From Tetraselmis striata (taxonomy: Eukaryota; Chlorophyta; Chlorodendrophyceae; Chlorodendrales; Chlorodendraceae), in NCBI GenBank assembly GCA_006384855.1, contig VCJN01003541.1, forward strand, positions 62,001 to 126,000: DNA of 64,000 nt. The letters are read 5' to 3'. The position numbers were made by a program, and so were the translations under genes. Below the pieces are notes generated by a model. That model was not told the origin of the DNA, ran no database searches, and saw nothing but the letters and a program-made list of their open reading frames with translations. How positions within the stretch are numbered: position 1 is the stretch's first letter; every line of letters begins with the position of its first letter. Below are positions 12,158-24,472 of the stretch, piece after piece.

Positions 12158-12970
12158 CACCATTGCAAACCGCGGGCAAAAATGCGGACAACCGGGTGCA
12201 CGGCGATCAATTGCTGCGTCCTTTTACCCGGGCGGGGAACAACAAATTTGGTCAGCTTTCGGTTAGATGTGGATTTTTTTGCTTTGCGCAATGCCGGAGC
12301 AAGCCAGTCCAGGCTTCAGTTTTGGTAAACCTACTTTGGATCAGCTGTGCTGGATCAACTTTGGATTTTTTTTCCTTCGCCCTATGCCATAGCCAGTCCA
12401 GCCAGTGCAGGTATTTCTTTCTTCCCTTAAGCGAACATGAACACAATCTTTACATATATGTGCACACGTGCTGCATGGTTGTACATTCAATTTTTTGCAA
12501 ATGGTGATGACCTGTATGAAACAGCATATCACATATGCACAATTGATTGCAAGGTGAACCCATTGAAGTCATATGTTTCTGTACGAGGGTCAAATTAGAT
12601 ATCAATGCGGTGCCTCAGCAAGGAGATACAAGGGATCTCTGAACATTGTTTTGTCATAGTACTCCTCCTGTTGCATCCAAATTCGGTATATTTGGATGAA
12701 AGCTTTACAAACCATGCCTTCCCATGATGTGACTGCTATGTCAATAAACAATAATTATGAACAGAATGGAGGACCATGGCGGTACGCATGATTACAGTTT
12801 CATTGAGTTTAATTACAATCTGCCAGAAAAACATATGCGTGATGTATGTTCCAATCCGTCGAATTTGCCTTTCATTGTATTTGGTCAGCTTTGGTAAACT
12901 TTTCGTGAGGTTTGGATTTTTTGCTTGGCCCTAAGCCAGTCGCAGGCCAGTCCAGGCTCCGGAGTGCAGG
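11949..12970 (+). repeat. Degenerate repeat H units with CA arrays
   Basis: At least four diverged units (about 12014-12090, 12246-12325, 12335-12412, 12880-12970) share the order TTTGGTCAGCTTTGG, GGATTTTTT, then GC-x-ATGCC-AGC and AGTCCAGGCT. Two of them run directly into (CA)n arrays at 12092-12154 and 12973-13016, so the unit seems to end in or seed a CA microsatellite. Confidence 0.65.
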
Positions 12971-12971
12971 C

Positions 12972-13017
<46 letters not shown>

Positions 13018-13465
13018 ACTGCAGACCGCGTGCACAAATGCGGGACTACTGGGTGCACGACGTCCAGGAGTTGCGGCCCTTTTGACCCGGGCATGGAATA
13101 AGGTGTACGGTAGTGTTTGCCGGGCTGAAACGGCGAAACTACTAATACATACTACAGCAGACTGCGTGCCTTTCCAAAGGACAAACACAGCTGAGGACGA
13201 TGTACGATGTTCTAGATTTTCCGGTGACTGTGTGGGACACAGCCCCAAGGCAATCCCGGCCTTTCAGCCCGGGTCAATATGTCCGCTGATAAATTTCAAT
13301 TTCTCCACTGTGTTGGCAGCCATCTACCCCTCCTGCACAGATCACAAAACCACATAATTAGATCGAGTACTCCATGCTACACTTTACTCATGATGTAAAC
13401 CTACCTTGTGTGCGTTTTGAACTTTTCACACTAAAGACGTGCGTGGATGCACATTGTCAAACTTA

Positions 13466-13890
13466 TCATGCACATAAATTTTGACTCAAAATTATCCACT
13501 TTTATACAAGTACATACATGCATTATTTTCCATACTACAGCATGTCACGCAACGCCGAGGACAATGACAATGCTGAACACATGATTAAAGGGCATCGGCT
13601 AAAAGCTGTGGTAAAAGAGAACTAGGTATTTTACAACGTCCGGTGCCCAATATGTCACCATATAGTCGACTCAACATTTTCGTACACATAAATTTTGACA
13701 AAATACTTATCCACTTTCATACAACTTCATAAACTCAATTTGTCATACTGTAACATGTCACGCAACAACGAGGGCAATGATGATGCCGAACATATGATTA
13801 ATGCGCATCACTTTTTCGTAAAAGAGAGTTGCATCATTCAGTGCCCTGCCATGGGGCAACTAAAATTCCCGATAACTAACCATCCACATA
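13466..13890 (+). repeat. Repeat E, tandem duplication of a 214-bp unit
   Basis: CACATAAATTTTGAC at 13471 recurs at 13685, followed by ATCCACTTT-x-ATACAA and a conserved start, ATGTCACGCAAC, at 13543 and 13756. The encoded starts read MSRNAEDNDNAEHM and MSRNNEGNDDAEHM. A third copy lies inverted at about 54812-54960 (MSRNDGEDTDDAEL). This looks like the 5' part of an unidentified transposon gene. Confidence 0.65.
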
Positions 13891-16025
13891 TACATATATT
13901 TGAACTCAGAAGATACTACGCGCGAGGGAGGCACGAAAACAGAGACAGACAGCTCCGTGAGGACCTCCGAAGACAAAACAGAAACAAAAAGAGAGACAGG
14001 CAGACATGGGCGCGCGACACAGAGCTCCTCGAAACGGCGACATGGCACATCACCGACACACAGCGCCCGAAACGAGTGACCGAACACGCGGACCGGATAA
14101 AAGGAAAAAGAAAGCCGGTAACTACATGCATCTCAAAACATAGTGGCGGCGGTAACGAACCTCATACAGGTGGGCGGCGGTGCTTTTGGCGCGACATGAC
14201 TGATGCCGGTCAGAACGACGACATGCCGCAGTGACAGGGATCGCTGCTGCACGCGCGCCCAACCGCGGAAGACCACGCTCCACATAGGTCCCAAATCACC
14301 AACGGTGCCTGTGTTATAACCAAGAAAGAAAAATACAGGTAATCAGAGTGATGTCTATTCTGACATGCCATGGTTGCGTAAGCATGCAGTGCTAGCGCTG
14401 GCGGAGAGGGGTAGCAAGGGAACGAGGAACATATTGTAAACGGGCGAACCACGCCCAGCTGCGGCGAATGCGTCTCACCTCCACGACGAGCGCTTCAGAA
14501 TCGTCTAACACCGCCTCATGTGCCTACTCATGCCTGTAGCGGTTAGCCGCTCCTCCCGCTCAGGGACGCGCGCGAGTGCTGGGTGAGTGCGCGGAAGTAG
14601 AGAGCATAAATTGCGCTGAGTGATTCTGCTAAGAACGGAATAGTTCATGGTCCTTCGGCGAGCGCAACCCGACCAGCAAGTGCGCGTATGGTGCGATTAC
14701 CTTGTTCCGATAAGCCATATGATATACACCAATCAAAATTACAAAAAATCCAACTCAGCACGAACACAACTTGGGTCATTATTTCGTCGAAGCACAGGGT
14801 GCGTACATATCACGATGACAATGCGCAAACCTACCGATATTTGATGTTTCAATTTTAGTACTACACCCATCCGTTTCATCTCACTAGCCAATCATAGAAG
14901 CATAAATGCATCACATCACCGGCATCGTACACCTTGCGTTGCATCCTCCACGCAATCAATCTTAATGCCACATGCATTTTGCGCATACAGCCACGATTTA
15001 ACCTTTTCTGATATGTGAAACTACGCTTTATCATACGAAGCTACGTAAATGTCATAAAATTTGCCTTTTTCCCCCTTTCGGTTTACGAGGGCACACGATA
15101 CCAAACATTTTTGGGAGAAGTGCTCCACTCTGGCAAGCCTCGTATATCCGCACCGACATTCGTAGACACGATACTTTTTTCGATGTACTTCAATAGGAAT
15201 ATTCACGTGCTCTGGCAGCCTGGATATCAGCGTTTCAAATGAAGCACAGGCTGGTGGAAGAGACTACGTATTTATTAGGGTTTGCTAGGTAGACCTTTTT
15301 AAACTCCGTAATGAATATTATTTATATGTCAGAACTCCGACAAAAAAAGCGAGCAATCTCTTACATGTCGGCGGATTTCTTTTTCGCACCGAGTCGGCAC
15401 TCTGTTTTTCGCAATGATGAGTCGGCAGTACTCGGGATGAAGTATGGGGACTTCGTCACCAGGCAAGCAGGCATCAACGCGAAGTCGTTCCGTACTTCAT
15501 CGACGGGCTGGCACTCTTATCAATATCCACCCTCTTGAAAACATCCGCAATTCCGCCGCGATGCGCCTCTAATACGTAGTCAAATTAGCGGGGGCGCATT
15601 TGTCGGGTAAGATAGGCCCGGGAATCTCCGGTTTGTATTTTAAGTGTTAAATCTCACAAATCTTACAAATATCACATTCGTTGTATGTTAGCGCTACAGG
15701 TACCTCCGCGCTACATTACGGGATCAAAATCAGATGACTGTCGAAAACCGGACGACAGATCTGAAAACGGCGTCAGCAGCATCGAAGATGATTTTACCGG
15801 CTTTAGACGATGAGGTCTACCGCGTGCCGCTTTTTTTGGTTTAATTTCGATGATGTAGTTCGGGATACTCACGCTAGTATATCGGGTATAATCGTATACG
15901 AACACAACTTGCATCACGGATATCGGCGCCGGTCGGGAACGCCGGAAGCCTCCATCCGAGGAATGCGAAGACTCCCTGTGACCCTGTCCCCGCTATGAGT
16001 GACACGTCAGAAAACATATCGTCAT

Positions 16026-16126
16026 GTACCGTAACCTACTATCACGTATCGCAACGCACAATAACGTACTGAAGCGTATCATAACGTACCTTCGCGTGCT
16101 ATAACGTACTGAAACGAACAAATCCC
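16026..16126 (+). repeat. Minisatellite, about 20-bp period
   Basis: Degenerate tandem units of the form AACGTACTGAAGCGTATCAT, about five in a row. Confidence 0.65.
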
Positions 16127-17448
16127 AACCTGAATATTCTGGACATCCTTCGACATATGTTCGTAACTTGTTCTGGCGAATCCACGATACCAGTACCAGT
16201 CACCGGTCGTTTCCACTTGCTTACGAATTTACTATCTAGCTAGATTATAAAATACATCTATATCTAAAATACATATATATGCTGTAGTTAACTGTACCGT
16301 AGTTGGATTACAATTAATGTCCTGTTCGGCGAGTGATGTCCGCTACTTTATATCATGATTAAATACAGCAGCGCGAATGTGGTGCGCAACTCTTGACGCC
16401 ACTCGGTACTTGCAGTCACAAAAGGCACCAAGCGCGTCAAGTTGCATAGGAGGTATGACGTTCTCATCGGCAGATGCAAGGTCCCGCCGCTACTTTTTTT
16501 TAAACACTACAAATAGTGCCCCGCTTTTCTATCCCTAGTAAGGCTGGCACAATTTGCCCTCCCCCCCTTTGACGCAATAAATCATGACCCACAATCAATG
16601 TTCATGTACATCCGTCCAGACTGCTGTCCTCCACCCCCCCCCCCCCCCGGCTCGCGCTGGTCCAATCGTTAGTTCCATGTATCATTTAATTGGTTTGCGA
16701 GTCTTAATAGAAATGAACAAATAATGAATTGTTTTGTGACATCGAGTCGGAAAATCCATTTGTTGATGTGTTCGTGGGTTATCATTATGATGATTTACAA
16801 CAATGACATAATTACACTACAATGGCGTGTAAATATAGACTCTCTTCATGGTGGGGTCAAGAACGATATGGTATATGCCGCGAACCCGAAGCGTGCTGGG
16901 TACGGGTATCTTGCGCACACAGATGAGTTCAGGTGCGGTCTCGCCATTGCAGCAAAGTCGTTGTAGCTTACTCCATGCACCTCCACAGCCTCTGCCCGCC
17001 CACGTCGACAGGGGGGTTGGTCTATTCTGCGTGATTGTGGTATTAGCTTTCGCAAGGAAGGGTGAAAAAATAGGAGATGGGCAGCCGGGGGGATCGGGGG
17101 GAGGGGGCCGCACAGTTTCCGCAGAACGGCGGCATATCAACAGTACTTCATGTGGCCGATGATGCCAGTGCTTAAAAACCAGCCCAAGCACAAGGATGCC
17201 AAGTGACCGAGTTGCTTCCAAGACTACAAGAAACGTCTGCCCTCGCTATTAGTAGTCGCTATTCACACTTCATTCCATGATTCGGCCCTCTCGTGGTAGT
17301 TTGTGCATCACTGAATCATAGGGCCAAATAAAACAAGAACGATAGATCATGGTTTCATACAACAATCTCCACACAAGTCCCAGGCCCCTTTTTGCAAGAT
17401 CTGAGTTTTGAGTAGATATAGCAGCCAAATATGAACAGCTGAATACAT

Positions 17449-17524
17449 AGGGAATATAGGATTCTAGGGTTTCAAAACCCGGAAGTGTTGCACATTTATA
17501 TTCAGCCTTTATCATCATCATCAA
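17449..17524. repeat. Dispersed repeat J, copy 2
   Basis: Same block order as 4172-4256; ends in ATC triplets. Confidence 0.55.
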
Positions 17525-17744
17525 ACGGTTTAATTAATAAGCTCTATGAAACTAACTGTGCTACACGAGTGGCCATGGCGCCCCACAACACTGCGGTCGG
17601 CCGGTGCCCTAGACGTGTCGCCGCGCACATGCAAAGAACGTGAATACTGCATGTGCATACGTTCTATGATTGTGTATGTGCGTTGTGCATGTGAATACGT
17701 TCTATGCATGTGCATGATGGGATGGCCATGGAAATTTGAAATTA

Positions 17745-17900
17745 AATTTAAATTTACTTGCAACTGCTAGTTCGCTGCTCTCCGCCGCCCGGACTGTGTC
17801 GTTCTAAGAACCTGCCATCTCTACCCATAGTACGGACACATGTGTGTATTACAGCTCAAGCTACCAGCCATCCTCTTCCTTGTCCATCACCGTCTCCTTC
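17745..17900 (-). mobile_element. SINE-like repeat S, copy 1
   Basis: Sense is on the minus strand, with the A/T tail at the low-coordinate end. It shares with the other S copies the blocks AGCTTGAGCTGTAAT, CTCTCC-x-CCGCCC (inverse of GGGCGGTGGAGAG) and a (TTGAAA)-like tail, here degenerate. Other copies: 19135-19240, 41650-41795, 48430-48585 and 49092-49262. A pol III box A-like stretch (TAGCTTGAGC) and a weak box B (GGTTAGAGAT) suggest a tRNA-derived SINE, but this is not certain. Confidence 0.5.
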
Positions 17901-18334
17901 CGTCGCAGCCTTGGGCTGCCCCTCAAGTCTGCTGTCTCTGACTTCGCGGCATCTCCGTCTCCCGCGCCCAGTTCATTACAGAGCCCCAGGCAGCCTCTGG
18001 GTGTTTGGTCCGCTATGGGCAACTTTGACCCGTTGTTCGGGTAGGCATCTAACTAGGGCGGCGCCGTGTTGCAGCCCATTCCCATTGGCGGGGTATGTCC
18101 CGCAGAGGAAGCGCAGGCGGACTGGGGCAGCCGAGGCGTCCCGCCCTGCTCCGCGCCCCGTACATGGGTCTCCGCCATCAATTGAGGTGCCATCTCAAAC
18201 CTCTGGTAGTGGTGGTTGCAATTGGGGGGGGGGGGGGGGGGGGGGGGGTTCTTTCTGTGGCCCAAGGCTAAGTGGGGGATTGCAATTGGTGCACCGTTGG
18301 GGCGCGTGAGTGTTTCTGCGTGGGCACGGGGGGC

Positions 18335-18673
18335 TCAGAGGACTTCCACGTCTGCGTCCATATAGTCGTCTTCGTCAACCAGGTCGCCGAGCTTGGCGCC
18401 AGAGTTATGCTCGTCGACGGCCATCCTCTCGTCATCGCTGGGGAGAGGGGGTGAGGGGGAGGGAGTAGTGAGGGAGTGGAGCGGGCCGCCCGGGCTGAGG
18501 GAGGCGATTCGTTTTGCAATGCGGGCGCGTCTGCGGGGGGAGCTGCGGTCCATTTGGTCGACAGCTTCCTGAATGAGGAGGGCGCGGCGAGCGGCCTCTG
18601 GGGAGCTGTCGCGAGTGGTGAGATCTTCCGAGAGGCGGGGTCTGGCCAGCGGTGAGGTTCCGGAGATGGCCAT
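18335..18673 (-). CDS. Hypothetical 112-residue acidic-tailed ORF
   Basis: ATG at 18671-18673. The product has an Ala/Arg-rich helical stretch (EAARRALLIQEAVDQMD), a Ser/Pro stretch and an acidic C-terminus (DLVDEDDYMDADVEVL). It looks more protein-like than neighbouring frames but has no recognised domain, neighbour or polyadenylation signal. It could be a fragment of a transposon ORF1. Confidence 0.25.
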   Translation of the reverse strand: MAISGTSPLARPRLSEDLTTRDSSPEAARRALLIQEAVDQMDRSSPRRRARIAKRIASLSPGGPLHSLTTPSPSPPLPSDDERMAVDEHNSGAKLGDLVDEDDYMDADVEVL

Positions 18674-19134
18674 GGATGGTTGAGCAAACATTTCAACGTA
18701 GGGGTTGTAAAGCGTAAAAAGATGTCGCAAGGCGCGGTGGGCTATGTTAGAGCCAGCCACAGCATCAAATTAATGCGTGTTGATATGTGGATGGTGATAC
18801 CATCGCAAGTGCAGTGTCGCCCTCCATGAGCACACCAACAAGGCGAAAACTACCTTCGGGGCGTTGCAGGGATTGCTAAGAAAATATGGAACAATTCGTC
18901 TCGTTAAATTGTATTACACGAGGAGTGGCCCATATGACAGCCCTCCCTCCTTCTGGGGGCATCTGCTTGGGCACGTTTAGGCACCTTAAGTGCGTGGATG
19001 ATGGCAGCAGCATGTGGCCACCCATCCTGGGCGTGAAACAGTACGGCCTGTGCGTCCTCTCAATACCCACCAATGCGCGGGCGATAAGGAGGAAGGCCGG
19101 AAGCTGCATCCATAGTCCCTAGGGTTCCCCCAGC

Positions 19135-19240
19135 GGTTGGATAAAGCAGGTCCTAAACGCAACTCGGCTTGGGCTGTGGAGAGCAGCAAGTCAGCATGCT
19201 GTAAATCAATTTCAATTTCAATTTCAATTTACCCACCAAT
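19135..19240 (+). mobile_element. SINE-like repeat S, copy 2 (3' part)
   Basis: Contains CTGTGGAGAGCAGCA, then TGTAAATC, then four repeats of the AATTTC type (19207-19231). Only the 3' half is recognisable. Confidence 0.5.
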
Positions 19241-20757
19241 ACCCGGTAAAGTGACAGCGTGTTGGGTGTTCTCGTACTCGCACAGACCACTCATGCTTGG
19301 CACATGCGCCCCCGTTGAGAGATGCACACAGCCGTCCATGCTCAATCCCCCCCCCCCCCCCCCCCCCGATTCCACCACCGATTCTCCAATTCCAGACATT
19401 TTTCCACCAGCATTGCCGCAATAAAGTGCCCGCCATGCCCGTGCCACATGCCACGTGGCTTCCGGGGGCGCGCCATGGGCATGCAGCCATGCACTACTGT
19501 TGAAAGTAGCCATACGGCAAGGGGGGCGGGGCATGTTCTCCGCACCGGCGTGCGCATGCACCTACAATACCGCAACAGTTTGCCCATTTTACTGATTTTA
19601 TTATTGATGTTATTGCTGTAGACTTTGCGGAACGACTATCCATTCTTAGGGCTTTGTCTCATACCCTGAATGCCCTAGTTCTAATGCCGTACAATCATGG
19701 AGGATAGCTGTCTGGTCAACTTAGCATATCAAGGGTGATGATGCGGTTAGTATGCGCACGGGGGGCTGTCGCCCATTGTTGAAGATGCCCATTTTATGAA
19801 TGGCGCGCTGTGATTTTGAAGCGCTAGCGCCAGTCACACTGCTTTTGCCCAAACAGATGATGGCAGCGGCTACCACGTCAGTGGCAATACGTCGCAATAT
19901 GGCAATATCGCCATATGCCACCCCCCCCCAGCATTTCTCCCCAAAAGCACGCTGCACTACCGGTACCCTTGGCAACATGCATGCTCTACGCGGGCACGGC
20001 CACTATGCAGCGACGTGGGAGCATGTCGATTGAGTCCGTGAAATACCAACTTATGTGGAGGGGTGTATCTTGCGAGTGGGGAGGAGCGGGAGGGTCCCAC
20101 CCCACTAGCAGAAGCCATTTTGGCAAGGATTGCGCGACGAAGCAGCATGCTGAGGATCGAGCGGGAGAGTGACTTATTCTTTCACTCAGTTCATCACCGG
20201 TTTGGATTTGCTGTCCGAGCTATACGAGGCAAAGACGCAGTTCGCACTCAGGGCCAATACACGACTGGGATCATGATATCATGTTTTGATCAATGTCTCA
20301 GGGGGTTAGCAACACGTTACAAGTTCTTAAAGACTGATAGCATGAGTCAAAGACTGATAGCATGCAGACGAGACGTCGGTGAATGCGGTAAAAAGGCCGA
20401 AGGCAGTGGTCTTGCTTTCTCATCCCTGCTCAGAAAGGCTGGCGCCTGTACTTGCAATGAAGGCCAATGCATGAGTGGCGTCACAGGCCATGGTTTCGCG
20501 AGTGGCGCGGGGGGGGCGAGCCTTGTATTGTCTTGGCGCGCGCTTGGCGGCCAAGAGCATGGCAGCATGAAAAACGAAGTTAATGGCGAGTGTACTACTC
20601 TGCCGCCGTGCACACGGACTGAACACAGCGGCCTCGCTGTGCCGTCCCTACTATAGACAGCAGATGAAGCCGTCGGCACCGAATCCCGATGATTGCGTGA
20701 CATGCATCATGGCTTGGCCACATTTGGCGAGCCATTTCCAGCCAGTGCCAGGCGGCG

Positions 20758-20786
20758 CCAGGACCAGGACCAGGACCAGGACCGGG
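20758..20786 (+). repeat. (CCAGGA)n tandem hexamer
   Basis: Four to five copies of CCAGGA, ending in CCGGGATGG. Confidence 0.8.
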
Positions 20787-20837
20787 ATGGAACGTGGGTG
20801 AGGGGCCTCCAACACTGCAATCCCTGATTAGCATTGC

Positions 20838-20842
20838 TTACA
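20838..20842 (-). terminator. TGTAA polyadenylation signal
   Basis: TGTAA on the minus strand about 155 bases after the stop of the exon at 20995-21121, the usual spacing in this window. Confidence 0.4.
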
Positions 20843-20994
20843 CGAGTAGCGTGGTTGAGGCACGGGGGTAGGTGGGGACCGGGGCGTGCGGGCTGAAGGG
20901 GGGAGGGGGGTGAAGAGCGGGGGAGGGGGGGATTGACGCCGCGGCCTCGCGGCTGCCGGTGCCATCCCGGCTGCTTAATCCCCGGGACGGCGCG

Positions 20995-21121
20995 TCACTC
21001 GTCCAGCGAGTCGTTGAGCTTGGGCGCCACCGCCGGCTTGGGCGCCGCGAGGTCCTGGGAGTAGGCGAGCGAGCCGGACGCGGCGCGGGCAGCGGGTCGC
21101 CGCCTTCGCGCGGGGGGCGCT
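20995..21121 (-). CDS. Orphan last exon of an unidentified gene
   Basis: A strong acceptor (CCCTCCCCGCAG, ending at 21122) opens a 127-base GC-rich exon. It starts in phase 2 (one base completes the codon) and ends ASGSLAYSQDLAAPKP, KLNDSLDE, stop (20997-20995), with TGTAA downstream. Base composition and codon use match the real genes here. No matching upstream exon was found: sequence above 21250 turns AT-rich and repetitive. It may be the stump of a gene cut by rearrangement, or upstream exons may be far away. Product unknown. Confidence 0.35.
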
Positions 21122-21667
21122 CTGCGGGGAGGGGCACACGGGCGCACAGCCGTCAGCGGACTGGGGCGGCGCTTTGGGGGCGGAGGGGCGGTGCGGAACA
21201 CCGGACACTCAGTTGAGTGGCAAAAACAGAGAATCATTTTGCACCACCGAGGCGGGGATTCTGGGCTACAGTCGTGTCGTGGATGATTCTGATGGAATTC
21301 CAGAGAAATGCAGGCTTTGCCTCCCCGCTAAGCGGTAAAAAAACTAAAACTAACTACCAATATGTAGTACCTCTTGCACGTGGGTGGTAAGTGTTTGTAA
21401 GCGGCGGGTCCTGGCCGTGTTTAATTTGCCACCCTTCCAGCGTTTTTCTAGTTCTATTCTTGAAGTATTATTGGTGCTAAAGTTCCAGCGGAGTAGACGA
21501 TTCAAATGCGGTACTGTATCAAAGGACCCGACTATGTGGTGGCGAATATTCATGATGTCTATACTTGACCTGTACGCTCCCTACAATCCTTACCAGTAAC
21601 GATTATCCTCACACCGGTACCAGTACCAGGCGGCTTTCTCTGTTGATCTCTTAGTACTTGCCTTTAG

Positions 21668-21815
21668 GGGTGGATTTGTTACTGGCCTTTTGTAATTCAC
21701 ACCAGTACGAGCAAGGTACGAGTAAGCGGCTGATGTTGCTTGATCGTTTAGTTCTGATTTATTAGGGGGGATTTGTTACTGGCATTTTGTAATTCATACC
21801 AGTACCTGTACGGGT
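21668..21815 (+). repeat. Dispersed repeat F, copies 2 and 3 in tandem
   Basis: Two units about 97 bases apart read GGGTGGATTTGTTACTGGC and GGGGGATTTGTTACTGGC, then TTTTGTAATTCA and CCAGTAC. See 5851-5900. Confidence 0.65.
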
Positions 21816-22859
21816 AAGCATAATGATACGGTAAGATACGGTGATAGATACATGTTAAGGATGTAATAAGAGAAGAAACTGCTAAACAAATAGTTACTAC
21901 GATAATAGGATTACGACTGCGTGCGTGATGATAATAACGCGTAGCAATCGTCAACGTATGGTTGTCGTTGTGCATCGGTCCGCGTTCCTGTGTCGCTATC
22001 TAATTTTAAACAATGCCCGCGAACTCTTCCATAATAAGTGGGCATTACAAAATCAAACAGCATACTTAGTGCTATCCGAAATCAATTCGCAATACGAGCA
22101 AGATGTATCTGCCAGTTTCCTTTCAAGAAAAGCCAAATCATCGAGACATTTATGTCTAGTGTATTTCTATATTTTGCCGCTTGCATCCTAATAGACTGTT
22201 GATTTAGAAAATATTTTTACTATATTACTATAATTAAATAGCAAACCCGAGGAATGTGGTTACAGTAGTCTGCAGACAGCCCACGCAGAGTCATCTCCTT
22301 GTATACTCCCTCCCTGGGCTCTCCTTCAAAGGAGGGGGGGGGGGGGGGGGGGGGGGATCCTCCTTGACTGAGGTTATCTATTGCGCGCTCACTATTATGC
22401 CCTGAGCATATAAGGGAAGGCGGGGAGTCGCATCGGCGTCGATAGTGCTTGGCCCTCGGCGATCGATCGCCAACGTGGTACGTACAGCCCTGCCATCACG
22501 ACCTCCAGCCAACGCGGAGACGATGACGAATTGACGATACACAACCGAACAGGGCAGAACCACTTCCAAAGTATAGGGCGCTAAGATGAGGCCTGCGGAG
22601 AAAAAAAATGGCACTCGATGCACTATATACGTATACTTGTATAAACTGACCACTACCAGTGCTTGCGCACGACGTTGTTAGTCTTCGACGATGACGGTGC
22701 TGAGGGCGCGGCAACAACTACGGACCCATACTATGATAGAGTATTGTTAATCGCCATATGCTGGCGGGGGCGGTAGTAGCGACTGGACTCGTACAACATT
22801 CCACAAACATTTAGTGCTTTCCTCTGGAGTTGCGGGCTGTTTGCTTCTAGCTGGAGCGA

Positions 22860-24440
22860 TCATGGTCTCTTAGACGGGTAAAGGCGGGCCGGGGGGGGGG
22901 GGGGGGGGGGCAAAGGGGAAAAGGGGAGGGGGAGGGAAGGGTCGCACTTTTGCTCCGGCGACGAATCTCCCGTAGCCGCTGCTTCTTCAGCAGAGTCGGC
23001 ATTGGGCGACTGCCCCAATGACTGTCCGTTCTCCGCGGGCGCGTTCGCCTTGCTGGGCGACTCGGGGTCGACGCAGTGGGTAGACAGCTGGATCGCGCGC
23101 TCTGAGAAAGTGAGCCCGGCGTATTCGTCGCCGGCCAAGGTCGAGGGGGGCGCGACGAGGGCGGCGGCCTTGCTGGGGCGGCAGGCGCTGACGGAGCGCA
23201 TCAGCTGTGGCTCGTAGTCGCGGGAGGAGACGCCAGCCAGCAGCGCCGAGCCGTACCAGATGGCCGCGTCCCAGCCCTGCACGCCCATCCAGCCCCAGCG
23301 GATCTCGGCGAAGGGAGCGGTGGCCCAGCGCCTGGAAAGGTCGGTCAGAGCCGCCCGGTCCTTGCTCGCCTGGTCCGGGTCCGCCGGCAAATCCTTGTCA
23401 CCTATTCCGAACGCTGACTTGAATGCCGAGAACAGCTTCTTGCGGCCGCTTTTTGACCGGCGCCGCGCGGGCAGTTCTGTCACACCAGGCTCCGCACCGC
23501 GCGGGCCCTGGGCAAGTAGCGGAGCGGTCGTCGGGGGAGTCAGCGCCGCAGGGTGTCAGCGGGTCATCCATACCTGACTGTTATCCAAGAGGCCACCGAG
23601 AGCGACATATATGTTATCCACATTTGCGAGCTTGAAACCCGCCGGCTCGTGATACGACCCCCGAAGGCACTCGGCGAGCGAGAGTAGAGGGGAAGGGGGT
23701 GGGGGGGGGGGTAACCTGCTCGCCTAGGATGCCCCGCAGCTGCTCGATTTCTTTGTAGTCGAGCGAGCGCGAGCCGTCGGTGTGCTCCAGCACGCGCTCC
23801 ATCACCACCTGCGCCTTGTCGGCCTTCCCCAGCCCGTGCAGCAGCTGCGCGTAGTCGCCCAGCGCGCTGACGGCCCGCTGCCCCATCGGCCCGCCCGCCT
23901 CCCACTGCCGCACCGCCGAAAACATCGCCGCCTCCGCCTCCTCCCACCGCCCGCACAGCGCCAGCGCGGCGGCCTGCCCGTGGTACGCGGTGGCGGCCAC
24001 CGACACGTCCAGGTACTGCAGCTCCAGCTCCGCGCTCTTCGCCACCGCCTGCAGGCGGGGTCGCGCCATGGCCACGGGCAGGGTTAGGGCTTGGCGGCGG
24101 AAACCCCATTTCAGCGAAGAAACACCATACATTCTACCTAACGCCCTGTACGCCAGGACCCGTCCGGAACTGCTGGAATAAATGCCCGCCAGTCCGAAAG
24201 GGCTCCAACGGATCGCTTCGTGGCAAAACACCGCGGCGAAGGATTGTGCTTCCTAACAGTCATGGGAACCCGAAAGCCCTCCAGCCTGAGCTCGTCAGGC
24301 CATCCTCCATCAAGTGGGATCTGCTGGCACCAGACTGCATTCGACGTTCCGTACGGGTAGGGGGGGCTAGGTAGGCAGCAGCGGACCTCAAACCACATTG
24401 CGCATTGTTACATGTCTTCGCGATCACACAAAAGATCCAT

Positions 24441-24472
<32 letters not shown>

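Larger units (their letters stand above)
10574..17744. other. Intergenic, repeat-rich, no convincing gene
   Basis: About 7 kb without a supportable gene. It holds repeats G, H and E and a minisatellite (listed separately), CA arrays and AT-rich DNA. Open frames such as 13695-14234 (179 codons, arginine-rich) sit inside repeats and have no recognised domain. Confidence 0.5.

Noticed and set aside
13695-14234. 179-codon arginine-rich frame
   Set aside because: Starts inside repeat E, has low-complexity composition after the first 30 codons, and no family is recognised.
20063-20656. 197-codon open frame on plus
   Set aside because: Starts at GTG inside a repeat end, overlaps open frames on minus, contains a short tandem duplication, and has no recognised domain or splice context.
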